A stretch of 64,000 nucleotides of DNA, taken from positions 124,001-188,000 of the forward strand of contig JAFXZI010000012.1 of assembly GCA_017541325.1 (NCBI GenBank), written 5' to 3'. The stretch is from Bacilli bacterium. GTDB taxonomy: Bacteria > Bacillota_I > Bacilli_A > RF39 > UBA660. The stretch's first letter is position 1. Each line of letters opens with the position of its first letter. Of the stretch, positions 17,188-24,474 are shown piece by piece. The position numbers were made by a program, and so were the translations under genes. The notes beneath the pieces were generated by a model, which worked only from the letters and a program-made list of their open reading frames with translations, searched no databases and was not told where the DNA came from.

Positions 17188-17421
17188 TTAATCATCATCT
17201 TTAATATTAGAAAATGCTATACCAAAGCAAAGACCAATACTAAGTCCAACAGGTAACCATAAACTAATATTATTTGTAGCAGAACCAATTGCTGTTCCAA
17301 CACTTATTCCTATACACATTCCAATTGGCATCCAATAACTATTATCTTTTTCCTCATCATTGTCATCTTCTTCAACTTTTATTTTCTTTTCTTTTATTTC
17401 TTTATTATTCTTTTTCTTCAT
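17188..17421 (-). CDS. Small glycine-zipper membrane protein
   Basis: A 77-residue protein with a Lys/Glu/Asp-rich N-terminal 35 residues, then two hydrophobic glycine-rich segments (about 34-52 and 56-72) with GxxxG spacing (GMCIGISVG, GLSIGLCFG) and an acidic tail. The pattern predicts a helical hairpin in the membrane. The start is the ATG at 17421, with AGAGGAG 6 bases upstream; a longer frame would start before that site without support. Function unknown; it precedes csaA. Confidence 0.68.
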   Translation of the reverse strand: MKKKNNKEIKEKKIKVEEDDNDEEKDNSYWMPIGMCIGISVGTAIGSATNNISLWLPVGLSIGLCFGIAFSNIKDDD

Positions 17422-17464
17422 AATTATCTCCTCTATAATAATATCATTTAGGAGCAAAGAACAT

Positions 17465-17563
17465 ATGTTAAACGGTGTATCAAATCAATATAATAGGTTC
17501 TTAAGAACCTATGTTGAAGATAAAGATATATCTGTTGATATTATAAAAATATTTTACATTTAA
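17465..17563 (+). CDS. Possible 32-residue small ORF, low confidence
   Basis: An ATG at 17465 with AGGAG 10 bases upstream opens a 32-codon frame on the plus strand ending in TAA at 17563. It fills the gap between two minus-strand genes. The frame contains a 20-base palindrome (17493-17512). The peptide begins MLNGVSNQYNRF and has no recognised family. It could be a small gene, a remnant, or chance. Confidence 0.25.
   Translation: MLNGVSNQYNRFLRTYVEDKDISVDIIKIFYI
17493..17512. repeat. 20-base perfect palindrome
   Basis: ATAGGTTCTTAAGAACCTAT is its own reverse complement. It lies between two genes on the same strand, without a T-run, so it reads better as a protein-binding site than as a terminator. 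Confidence 0.5.
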
Positions 17564-17565
17564 AT

Positions 17566-18078
17566 TTAAAAGTAATCTGGTCTTCTCATTTTTTTACTTA
17601 GAGCTCTTCCTTTTACTTCTGGTCCATATACTCTTTCTAAATAATCATCATTCAATAATTTACAATAATCAGGATCATAATAATATGAATCATCAACTGA
17701 CTGACTTTCATTACACTTTCTTAGGTACTCATCATATAATATATTTCTTTCTTCATAAAATTTTTTTTCGTCAAAATGTCTAAAAAAAATTATATCAACA
17801 TATCTTTCAAAATCTTTAGCAGTACCTTTTTTAAGAGCATATTCTTCAGGAGTTATATCTCCCATAACAATATGTTCTCCATCAATATGTAATATTACAA
17901 ATTCAGCTCTACAATTAGATAAAGCTCTAAAATTTATAGATTCTTCTAATGTGCAGTTTTTTCTATCAAACAACTCTTGTCCTCTTGCCATAATTCTTCT
18001 TTTATACGCTTTTTTATTTTCGTATGGTTGTCTTCTTAAAAAACTGAATTGTTCTCGTAATTCATCTTTGATTGTCAT
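17566..18078 (-). CDS. Conserved hypothetical protein under a consensus promoter
   Basis: A 170-residue charged, soluble protein rich in Arg, Glu and Tyr, with no membrane segment or recognised motif; the C-terminal 15 residues are basic (GRALSKKMRR). The start is the ATG at 18078: AGAGGTG stands 6 bases upstream and overlaps an earlier in-frame GTG. Transcription comes from a perfect consensus promoter at 18171-18199 through a leader of about 85 bases, so strong expression is predicted. Function unknown. Confidence 0.72.
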   Translation of the reverse strand: MTIKDELREQFSFLRRQPYENKKAYKRRIMARGQELFDRKNCTLEESINFRALSNCRAEFVILHIDGEHIVMGDITPEEYALKKGTAKDFERYVDIIFFRHFDEKKFYEERNILYDEYLRKCNESQSVDDSYYYDPDYCKLLNDDYLERVYGPEVKGRALSKKMRRPDYF

Positions 18079-18170
18079 ATCGTACACCTCTTTTTATAAA
18101 TATCTTTAATACAATCAATTCTTTATTATAATTAAACTAAAAGAATTAAAAAATCTCTTTAATAGCGTGT

Positions 18171-18199
18171 ATTATAATGATGATTTTTATGAATGTCAA
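18171..18199 (-). promoter_or_regulatory. Perfect consensus sigma-A promoter
   Basis: TTGACA (18194-18199), 17-base spacer and TATAAT (18171-18176) on the minus strand, exactly the consensus. It drives the 170-residue hypothetical gene through a long AT-rich leader. Confidence 0.9.
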
Positions 18200-18240
18200 T
18201 GCAAGTTTTTTTATAGTCTAATTTTGTGACTGTTTATATG

Positions 18241-18262
18241 AAAAAAAGATATAAAATCTTTT
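18241..18262 (-). terminator. Terminator downstream of the structured intergenic block
   Basis: AAAAGAT (18244-18250) pairs with ATCTTTT (18256-18262) around a five-base loop and is followed by seven T residues on the minus strand. The stem is AT-rich and weak. Confidence 0.55.
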
Positions 18263-18309
18263 CTTTTATCCTTTTAAAATTATTTTTCTTCATAATTATA
18301 TATTCTCTA

Positions 18310-18395
18310 ATATACAGACACTCTCTGAGTGACTAGACCGTGGGTCTTTGCATGGATATTACCAACAAACTACCAACCTAGTCTATTGGTTTTAG
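18310..18395 (-). ncRNA. Candidate structured RNA (strand uncertain)
   Basis: This block is richer in G and C than its surroundings and contains nested complementary segments: CACTC/GAGTG with a three-base loop, AGACC/GGTCT with loop GTG, and CCAA/TTGG flanking a CTAGTC that can pair with an upstream GACTAG. A minus-strand terminator follows at 18241-18262. It matches no riboswitch or RNA class that I recognise. Confidence 0.3.
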
Positions 18396-18406
18396 ATATG
18401 TCATTT

Positions 18407-18844
18407 CTAGTTATTATCTATTCTAATTAATTCGACTGGACTTATTTTGTTTTCTTTTTTGTTTTTAATAGTATTTATGAAATATCCATCAGCTCTTAAA
18501 TCGTTTTTCATATTAAATATTTCTTCATAAGAAAACCAACCAATATCGGATATTTCCTCGCCATCACTTTGTATATTTTCTTTAACTAATTCAGCATCAA
18601 AAATAAAGAGAAGCAAGTCAACGTTTTCCAAATTTTGATTTATTATTTCTAATATCCCATTTATTTTTGCTGTACATCCAGTTTCTTCAAATATTTCTCT
18701 TTTAGCTGCATCAATAACATTTTCATTATCGTCAACACCACCCGCAGGAATATTCCACTTTCCTTTACATATTTTTTTATTTTCTTTTACTAATAGAAAT
18801 TTACCATCTTTTTCTATTAGTCCTCCAGCTACTATTTTTTTCAT
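18407..18844 (-). CDS. Nudix hydrolase (145 residues)
   Basis: The Nudix box spans about 34-57: GG followed by REIFEETG gives the required GX5EX7REUXEEXGU pattern and its metal-binding glutamates. The protein is a single MutT-like domain, cytoplasmic, hydrolysing a nucleoside diphosphate linked to some group X that cannot be told from sequence. Its GAAAGGA ribosome site lies inside the orphan RlmD-like tail (18846-18893). It is not closely similar to the second Nudix protein next door, so they are not a recent duplication. Confidence 0.9.
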   Translation of the reverse strand: MKKIVAGGLIEKDGKFLLVKENKKICKGKWNIPAGGVDDNENVIDAAKREIFEETGCTAKINGILEIINQNLENVDLLLFIFDAELVKENIQSDGEEISDIGWFSYEEIFNMKNDLRADGYFINTIKNKKENKISPVELIRIDNN

Positions 18845-18845
18845 A

Positions 18846-18893
18846 TTAATTTTTCCTTTCTAAAACTGCGATAGACTCACAATGGGTGGTCAC
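18846..18893 (-). pseudogene. Orphan 3' tail resembling the RlmD-like gene
   Basis: Read on the minus strand, codons before the TAA at 18846-18848 give TTHCESIAVLERKN. The true RlmD-like protein ends YHCESITVLERR. The frame is stopped just upstream by TAG. Both copies are followed within a few bases by the ATG of a Nudix gene. Codon differences are mostly synonymous, so the tail comes from a divergent homologue and not from a fresh copy. Confidence 0.6.
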
Positions 18894-18940
18894 CTATTCA
18901 GGAATAGGTCATTCAACCATGTTTCATATTTAAAAACATG
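18892..18940 (-). other. Two hairpins in the gap between the Nudix genes
   Basis: ACCTATTC (18892-18899) pairs with GAATAGGT (18902-18909), and CATGTTT (18918-18924) with AAACATG (18934-18940). Neither has a T-run, so they are not simple terminators. They sit just upstream of the orphan RlmD-like tail. Confidence 0.5.
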
Positions 18941-19006
18941 TTCCTATACATAAAACTGCAAGGGTTGATTGCGTATCATGAACATATGTTTTTTTCATTT
19001 TTTTAA

Positions 19007-19525
19007 TCAAATTAGTTTTATAGCCTGTAGATAATCTTCATCATTAAAATCTACATTGTATACAATATCGCCAGAATTAAACATATCCATATATTCATCA
19101 ATAGATACATATTTTGCTTCACTTACTTCATTATCAGAAAATGACAAAATATTTATATCGATATTATCTTTATATAAAAATATGTCTTTTATACTATGTC
19201 TATCATCATCTATTACATTTTTGTAATAAATTATTTTTTTTCTGTCTAAAACGATTCCTAGTTCTTCACTAATTTCTCTTTCTAATCCTTCAATAGGAGT
19301 TTCTCCCGCATCTATTGCTCCACCATTACATTCCCATTTACCAGGAAGAACTTTTTTCCTATCTGATCTTTTAGTTATTAATATTTCATTATTCTTATTA
19401 AATAATACTAATTGTACACCTATTATATATTCTCCATCTTCATATGCATCAACATGTCTTATCTTTGTTATACCCGTCTTATTTTTGTTTCTATCATAAA
19501 TATCTACATACTCTATTTTTCTCAT
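19007..19525 (-). CDS. Nudix hydrolase (172 residues, YfcD/isopentenyl-isomerase-like type)
   Basis: A 172-residue protein with the Nudix box at about 70-92 (GGAIDAGETP, then REISEELG). The N-terminal YVDIYDRNKNKTG and HVDAYEDGEY segments resemble the Nudix subgroup that includes YfcD and IPP isomerase-like proteins, so a phosphorylated small molecule is the likely substrate; this is a family-level guess. It begins 2 bases after the RlmD-like stop, with its AGGAG site inside that gene's end, so it is translated from the same mRNA. Confidence 0.87.
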   Translation of the reverse strand: MRKIEYVDIYDRNKNKTGITKIRHVDAYEDGEYIIGVQLVLFNKNNEILITKRSDRKKVLPGKWECNGGAIDAGETPIEGLEREISEELGIVLDRKKIIYYKNVIDDDRHSIKDIFLYKDNIDINILSFSDNEVSEAKYVSIDEYMDMFNSGDIVYNVDFNDEDYLQAIKLI

Positions 19526-19527
19526 AT

Positions 19528-20733
19528 TTATCTCCTCTCAAGTACTGTGATTGATTCGCAATGATAAGTTCTAGGAAACATATCTACTGGAGTAATTTCT
19601 TTTATATTGTAGTTTTTACTTAAATCGTTTAAATCTCGCATAAGTGTTGCTGGATCACATGATACATATATAATTCTTATAGGATTTATTTTTAATAATT
19701 GTTCTCTTGTTTTATTATCAAGTCCGCTTCTAGGAGGGTCTACTATTACTAAATCTATATCTTTAAAACTATCTATATTATCTTCTACTTTTCCACATAT
19801 AAAATTAATATTGTCTACATTATTTAATTCTTTATTTCTATTAGCATCTTCTACTGCATCTTTTACTTCTTCTATACCAGTTACTTTATCTACATAATCA
19901 GATATTAATATACCAATAGTACCAGTACCACAATAAAGATCTAATGCATTTTTATAGTGTTCATTTTTAATTTTATTTATTACAAGTTCATATAGTTTTT
20001 CTGTCATATAAGTATTAACTTGAAAGAAAGAATGATTAGATACATAAAAGTATTTATCAAATAATTTTTCTTTTATATATTCTTTTTTACTTACTAATTG
20101 ATTATTAATATATATTACATCTATATCATTAAACTCATTTAAGAAATGATCATAATCAAAACTACCATATAGACTAATCATTACTTCGTTAAGTACTGAT
20201 ACTTTTAGTGTTGCTTCTTCTATATTACATTTAGTCTTTTCTTGATATTTTTTTAATCTAGGTAAAATTTCATTAATCTTTTCATTAACTAAATAACACT
20301 TATCTATACTTACAATATCATTACTTTTATTTTTATATAGACCTAGTTGATTACCATGTATTGTTATTTTTCTACGATAGTTATAGATATTATCTGAATA
20401 GATTATTTTATTTATTTGTACATCTTTTTTTAACATTTTATTAACTAGTTCATGTATTTTTTGTTCTTTGAACTCTAATTCATTTTTATAATCCATATTT
20501 AAGAAAGTACATCCTCCACATTCTAGAAAATATGGACAGATATTATCTATATGATAATTAGACTTTTTAACGTATTTTGATACTTTTGCTTCATAAATAT
20601 TCTTTTTATGTTTAATTACTTCTATATCTACTATATCGTTAGGAAGTGCTCCTTCTATAAAATAAATATCATGATTTATTCTTACTATTCCTCTACCAAA
20701 ATGATCTAATTTTTCAATTTTTAAATTGTTCAT
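19528..20733 (-). CDS. rlmD: 23S rRNA uracil-5-methyltransferase, RlmD/RlmCD type
   Basis: At 401 residues it has the family's layout: TRAM-like N-terminus (about 1-55), an iron-sulphur cysteine cluster CPYFLECGGC (66-75) with a further cysteine near 152, a SAM-binding motif DLYCGTGTIGI (about 272-282), VDPPRSGL, and the catalytic VSCDP about 24 residues before the final HCES, whose Glu is conserved. It methylates uracil-5 of rRNA (or tRNA, as TrmFO/TrmA relatives do); U747/U1939 specificity is assumed from the family. The end of the gene carries the ribosome site of the Nudix gene. Confidence 0.88.
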   Translation of the reverse strand: MNNLKIEKLDHFGRGIVRINHDIYFIEGALPNDIVDIEVIKHKKNIYEAKVSKYVKKSNYHIDNICPYFLECGGCTFLNMDYKNELEFKEQKIHELVNKMLKKDVQINKIIYSDNIYNYRRKITIHGNQLGLYKNKSNDIVSIDKCYLVNEKINEILPRLKKYQEKTKCNIEEATLKVSVLNEVMISLYGSFDYDHFLNEFNDIDVIYINNQLVSKKEYIKEKLFDKYFYVSNHSFFQVNTYMTEKLYELVINKIKNEHYKNALDLYCGTGTIGILISDYVDKVTGIEEVKDAVEDANRNKELNNVDNINFICGKVEDNIDSFKDIDLVIVDPPRSGLDNKTREQLLKINPIRIIYVSCDPATLMRDLNDLSKNYNIKEITPVDMFPRTYHCESITVLERR

Positions 20734-20782
20734 AAAATCACCACTACAATTATATTTTACTATTTTTTATAATTAAAAGATA

Positions 20783-20807
20783 TAAAAAAGACCTCATAAA
20801 GAGGTCT
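20783..20807 (-). terminator. Terminator of the 280-residue zinc-ribbon gene
   Basis: AGACCTC (20789-20795) and GAGGTCT (20801-20807) form a 7-bp stem followed by six T residues on the minus strand. It closes the 20.8-26.9 kb membrane-protein cluster. Confidence 0.85.
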
Positions 20808-20812
20808 AATTT

Positions 20813-21655
20813 CTATTTCTTAACAGATGGTGCAAGTTTAATAATCTTTGATGTTTGAGATTGTGTAGATTGTTCTCTTACTTCTGTTAATGCAATCATT
20901 TTATAAATGTTTTCTGCATCTTTTGTCTTATCAGCTGGAGTATTATATGCTATATCAGCATAGATAATTCTAGGATTCATACTATTCTCTTGAACATATA
21001 GTACTTCATAATCAAATCCTGAATATGTACCAGTAAATAATAATCCTTTTTTACCTTCAATTGTTTTTTCACTTGAAGTTGCTACAAATCCTCTTGTTTG
21101 AAATTCAGAAGCTAAAGCAACAGCATCAATATCACTTACTGAATATCCATCTAAATGACCAAATAATGCTTGAGAAGTTCCAGTAGCATTACTTAAAACA
21201 ACTCCATCAGCAGTATTCTCTACTGAATATCCTGATAATAATTTAAATTTATAAGCTCCAACACTAACTTCGTTATATTGAGGTGTATCAACCTTTGCAA
21301 CTGTAGTTCCACCTCCACCATTATTTCCAGAACCTTTAGAATCTTTGTCATTCTTTCCTAAGAATAATATTGCAACTATAACAACTACTAATATTGCTAT
21401 AATAGCAACTAAAACAACTACTAAAGTATTTCCTTTCTTTGGCTCAGTTGGTGGTACTGGACTAGCTGGTGCAGGATTTACTGCTGGTGCTGGTTGTACA
21501 ACTGGTGCTGGTTGTGTTGCAGGCATTGGATTTGGTGCAACTGGTGGTGTTGGTTGTGGTGGTTGTACAGGATTTACATTTTCTACTGCACTACCACATA
21601 CTTGACAAAATTTATCTCCTGGATTTAATGGAGATCCACATTTTGGACAATTCAT
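20813..21655 (-). CDS. Zinc-ribbon membrane protein with extracytoplasmic PsbP-like domain
   Basis: CPKCG (3-7) and CQVCG (17-21) make a small zinc ribbon, followed by a Pro/Ala/Val-rich linker (about 29-72) with QPAP-type repeats, one membrane segment (about 77-99), a Gly/Asn linker and an outer domain (about 118-265). The outer domain (VGAYKFKLLSGYSV onwards) shares its pattern with domains in the neighbouring 176- and 169-residue proteins, perhaps a PsbP/Mog1-type sandwich. The ribbon would face the cytoplasm. The gene has its own promoter at 21693-21720 in addition to possible read-through. Function unknown. Confidence 0.72.
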   Translation of the reverse strand: MNCPKCGSPLNPGDKFCQVCGSAVENVNPVQPPQPTPPVAPNPMPATQPAPVVQPAPAVNPAPASPVPPTEPKKGNTLVVVLVAIIAILVVVIVAILFLGKNDKDSKGSGNNGGGGTTVAKVDTPQYNEVSVGAYKFKLLSGYSVENTADGVVLSNATGTSQALFGHLDGYSVSDIDAVALASEFQTRGFVATSSEKTIEGKKGLLFTGTYSGFDYEVLYVQENSMNPRIIYADIAYNTPADKTKDAENIYKMIALTEVREQSTQSQTSKIIKLAPSVKK

Positions 21656-21692
21656 ATTTCTTAACTCCTTTTCTATCTTTTATTCTAAATTA

Positions 21693-21720
21693 ATTATACT
21701 ACATTATTTGATTTCTTCAA
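21693..21720 (-). promoter_or_regulatory. Internal promoter of the 280-residue zinc-ribbon gene
   Basis: TTGAAG (21715-21720) and TATAAT (21693-21698) with a 16-base spacer; the -35 box lies inside the end of the 176-residue gene. Confidence 0.6.
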
Positions 21721-22234
21721 TATTATTTAATCCCTCTTTAATATTATTTAATATTTCAGTTCTTTTTTCTTCTGTTAATGCTTTAGTTTCATATTGAAAA
21801 ACAAATGTATTTTCTTCACTAACTTTTATAAAAATCATTACTAAATAATTATGTTCTTCTACATCTTTATATTCAACTTCTTTAATATTTAAAAAAGCAT
21901 CATATTTCCCAATCTTTATTTCATCAATTTCACTATCTACTTCTTTTCCACCCATATCTTCATAATAGGCACTTAATGAAATTAAATCTTTATATTTTTT
22001 AGAAGATAAATATATATATGATTTATCAAAAGTCTTATTACTTAAATATCCTACTTTTTTATCTTTATCATATTTATACTTGTAATCATCTAAAACTTCA
22101 AAACTATAATTATCTATTTTATATTTTTTATAAATAACATCATTATTTTTCTTTCTTGTTACTAAAAGTATTAAAGATAGTATAAGTAATAATATAGATA
22201 TACAAACTATTACAATTATTAATTTCTTCTTCAT
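21704..22234 (-). CDS. Membrane-anchored extracytoplasmic protein (176 residues)
   Basis: A KKK start and hydrophobic segment (5-27) form an uncleaved anchor or signal peptide without a clear cleavage site; about 145 outer residues follow. The strand pattern YSFEVLDDYKYKYD and the later acidic helix match the outer domains of its neighbours (a PsbP-like reading is tentative). No cysteines and no catalytic motif. It is separated by 8 bases from the 169-residue gene and shares its transcript, and probably represents one subunit or paralogue of a membrane complex. Confidence 0.65.
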   Translation of the reverse strand: MKKKLIIVIVCISILLLILSLILLVTRKKNNDVIYKKYKIDNYSFEVLDDYKYKYDKDKKVGYLSNKTFDKSYIYLSSKKYKDLISLSAYYEDMGGKEVDSEIDEIKIGKYDAFLNIKEVEYKDVEEHNYLVMIFIKVSEENTFVFQYETKALTEEKRTEILNNIKEGLNNIEEIK

Positions 22235-22242
22235 AATATCAC

Positions 22243-22752
22243 CTATACCTTAAATGAATTAATAATAATATCAAATGATTCTTGATATAAATCAAATTCA
22301 TTAGAATTAGCTTCAAATACTATTAAATATAAATAATCGTCTTTTTGATATTCTATTATTTCTATTTGTTTTCCTTTTTCATAATTCTCATATAAGAAAT
22401 AATACTTATTCTCTTTAAATTCATTATAAACTTTATTATAAGATCCATCTTCTAATGTTATTTGATAAGCAATAGATTCTGCATTATCTAAATCTAAATC
22501 AAAAGAATAATCTATTTTTTTAATTGCAACTACAGAAGTGTTATCAGTTGTAACTAATTCTATATAATCTTTTTTATTAGTAAGTCTAAAAGTATTATCA
22601 TAATTAAACTTAATACCATTTTCATTATAAGTATTTATTTTAAATCCTTTATTAGAATTTACTTTTATAAGAAATATTACAAGTATTAAACAAATAATTA
22701 TAACAAAGGTTACTATAAGTTTTAGTGATAAATTAATATTTAATTTTTTCAT
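22243..22752 (-). CDS. Membrane-anchored extracytoplasmic protein (169 residues)
   Basis: An N-terminal hydrophobic anchor (about 10-29) is followed by a single domain of about 135 residues. It begins IKFNYDNTFRLTNKKDYIEL and ends with a helix and FDIIINSFKV, resembling the outer domains of the 280- and 176-residue proteins. The ATG overlaps the stop codon of the pseudo-protease gene by one base (TAATG), so the two are translationally coupled. Function unknown. Confidence 0.65.
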   Translation of the reverse strand: MKKLNINLSLKLIVTFVIIICLILVIFLIKVNSNKGFKINTYNENGIKFNYDNTFRLTNKKDYIELVTTDNTSVVAIKKIDYSFDLDLDNAESIAYQITLEDGSYNKVYNEFKENKYYFLYENYEKGKQIEIIEYQKDDYLYLIVFEANSNEFDLYQESFDIIINSFKV

Positions 22753-24473
22753 TAATTTACCCCCTCTACTATAACAATTATAAATCCAAGATTATTTTTA
22801 ATAGTAATTGTCACATTTCCTTTTTTAAACACATTAGTTGCTACTTCTTTATAATTTTCTTTTATAAGATTCTTAGTATAAATATTTATAATCATATCAT
22901 TATCAAACATATTGTCTGTTGATTTATATCTTACTATCAAATAATTATCTTTAGTATATGCACTATATAAATCTATAGGTATGTAATTAGTTATTACAGG
23001 AAGATCTAAATACTTTTCCCATACTTTTTCTTTTACTTTATTAACTACCTTAATATTATCTATTTTTAAACTAGATAATTCTGTTGTTTTTATAGTATTA
23101 AATTCAGTATTATTTATTTTTTCAATTACATCTTTTAATACGGATATATCTATAGAATTATTTATTCCGCTGTAATAAGAATCAATACTAGGCTTAACAT
23201 CATTATTAATACCAATTACTAGTCCCTCTGTATTAAATATTGGACTACCTGTATCTCCATTAGTAAGTGGCAAAGATGTTCTTAATACATTTATATCATC
23301 TTTTATAGTATTTAAATATATTCCTGTTTTAATAGTTGATGTAAGACCTATAGAACTACTAATAATAATTACTGGATCATTCTTCTCTATTTTAGATGAA
23401 TCTCCTATTTTAACAGGATTACCTATCTCTTCTTTTAATTTTAAAATTGCAATATTTAAATCTGGATAAATAGAAACAACTCCATCTATTAAAACTGCTT
23501 TTCCATTAATATCTGCATATATACGTCTAGAACCATTTTCTATCATAGAATATAATGAATCATACGTAGTTACTAAAATTCCACTCTTGATAAAAAATCC
23601 TGTTGAGTTACCAGTTGGTAAACCTAATTCATTAACACTATTTATAACAACTATACTATCTTTATTATCAAGATATACTTTGTTAGTAATATTTCCATTT
23701 AAAGCTTTTAATTTATTATAATTAAAATCACCATATCCTGTTGGAATATAACTAACTGCATTATTTAATTTATTAGTTGATTTATTATTTATTGATCTTT
23801 CAGTTTTATCTATTATTTTTAAATATGTTTCTAGATCTCTTACCCATTCTATATTTATATTAAATATTTTGAATTGTTTGCTTTCTTCTTCATAACGAAT
23901 TGAAAGTTCAACAATTGCATCTAATGTGTATTTTTTATTTCCATATGTAAGAGTTACATCATCTAAATATGATTTAGTAATTATTTCTTCTTTAGTTACA
24001 TAATCATAAGCTATTTCTTTTAATTCTTTAAACTTAAATTCTCTTGAATAAAATAACATATGTATTGCATCTAAAGTAATACTACCATTTGAATATTCCT
24101 TATACTTAGGACTGTTATAAAAATCATCATATTCATCTATACTCATAGATGGAAATCTAACAAGATATTTATTAATATCACCACTATATTTAATTGATGA
24201 TAAATCTGTTTTTGTTAAAGCATCAAGATATTTTTTAATAAGTTTTTCTATTTCTTTTTTATCTTTATTAGACAAAATATACTTCTTAGTTGTATCTATC
24301 TTATAATCATTACTTGTATTACTAACTAGTTTATTTGTTATTTCATTTGTTGAAGTAGATAAATCAATATCTAAATTAAAATCAGTCTTATAATTCTTTG
24401 GAACACTTATAATTATTAGAATTATAACTAGGGCAAGTACAATTGGAACAATAATCAATAATTTCTTTTTCAT
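22752..24473 (-). CDS. Membrane-anchored trypsin-like protein with degenerate catalytic site
   Basis: The 573-residue protein has an anchor (4-24), an alpha/beta region (60-235) and a trypsin-like domain (about 260-450). In HtrA-type terms, GILVTTYDSL (298-307) has Asp305 where the catalytic His should be, PDLNIAIL (337-344) keeps the Asp, and GDTGSP (406-411) has Thr408 in place of the catalytic Ser. The scaffold is clear but two of three triad residues are changed, so it is probably not a working serine protease. A further domain (about 470-573) follows. Coupled to its neighbours (1-base overlap and 1-base gap). Confidence 0.7.
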   Translation of the reverse strand: MKKKLLIIVPIVLALVIILIIISVPKNYKTDFNLDIDLSTSTNEITNKLVSNTSNDYKIDTTKKYILSNKDKKEIEKLIKKYLDALTKTDLSSIKYSGDINKYLVRFPSMSIDEYDDFYNSPKYKEYSNGSITLDAIHMLFYSREFKFKELKEIAYDYVTKEEIITKSYLDDVTLTYGNKKYTLDAIVELSIRYEEESKQFKIFNINIEWVRDLETYLKIIDKTERSINNKSTNKLNNAVSYIPTGYGDFNYNKLKALNGNITNKVYLDNKDSIVVINSVNELGLPTGNSTGFFIKSGILVTTYDSLYSMIENGSRRIYADINGKAVLIDGVVSIYPDLNIAILKLKEEIGNPVKIGDSSKIEKNDPVIIISSSIGLTSTIKTGIYLNTIKDDINVLRTSLPLTNGDTGSPIFNTEGLVIGINNDVKPSIDSYYSGINNSIDISVLKDVIEKINNTEFNTIKTTELSSLKIDNIKVVNKVKEKVWEKYLDLPVITNYIPIDLYSAYTKDNYLIVRYKSTDNMFDNDMIINIYTKNLIKENYKEVATNVFKKGNVTITIKNNLGFIIVIVEGVN

Positions 24474-24474
24474 A

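Larger units (their letters stand above)
18079..18406. other. 328-base intergenic region with promoter, terminator and structured segment
   Basis: From left to right it holds the leader and promoter of the 170-residue gene, a minus-strand terminator hairpin (18241-18262), an AT-rich stretch, and a GC-richer structured block at about 18310-18395. In that block CACTC/GAGTG, AGACC/GGTCT and GACTAG/CTAGTC can pair. I see no coding frame with support. The block and terminator together could be a small RNA or the 3' end of the Nudix transcript. Confidence 0.55.

Noticed and set aside
18300-18400. tRNA gene in the structured gap
   Set aside because: The pairing segments do not form a cloverleaf, and no T-loop or CCA-like end is present.
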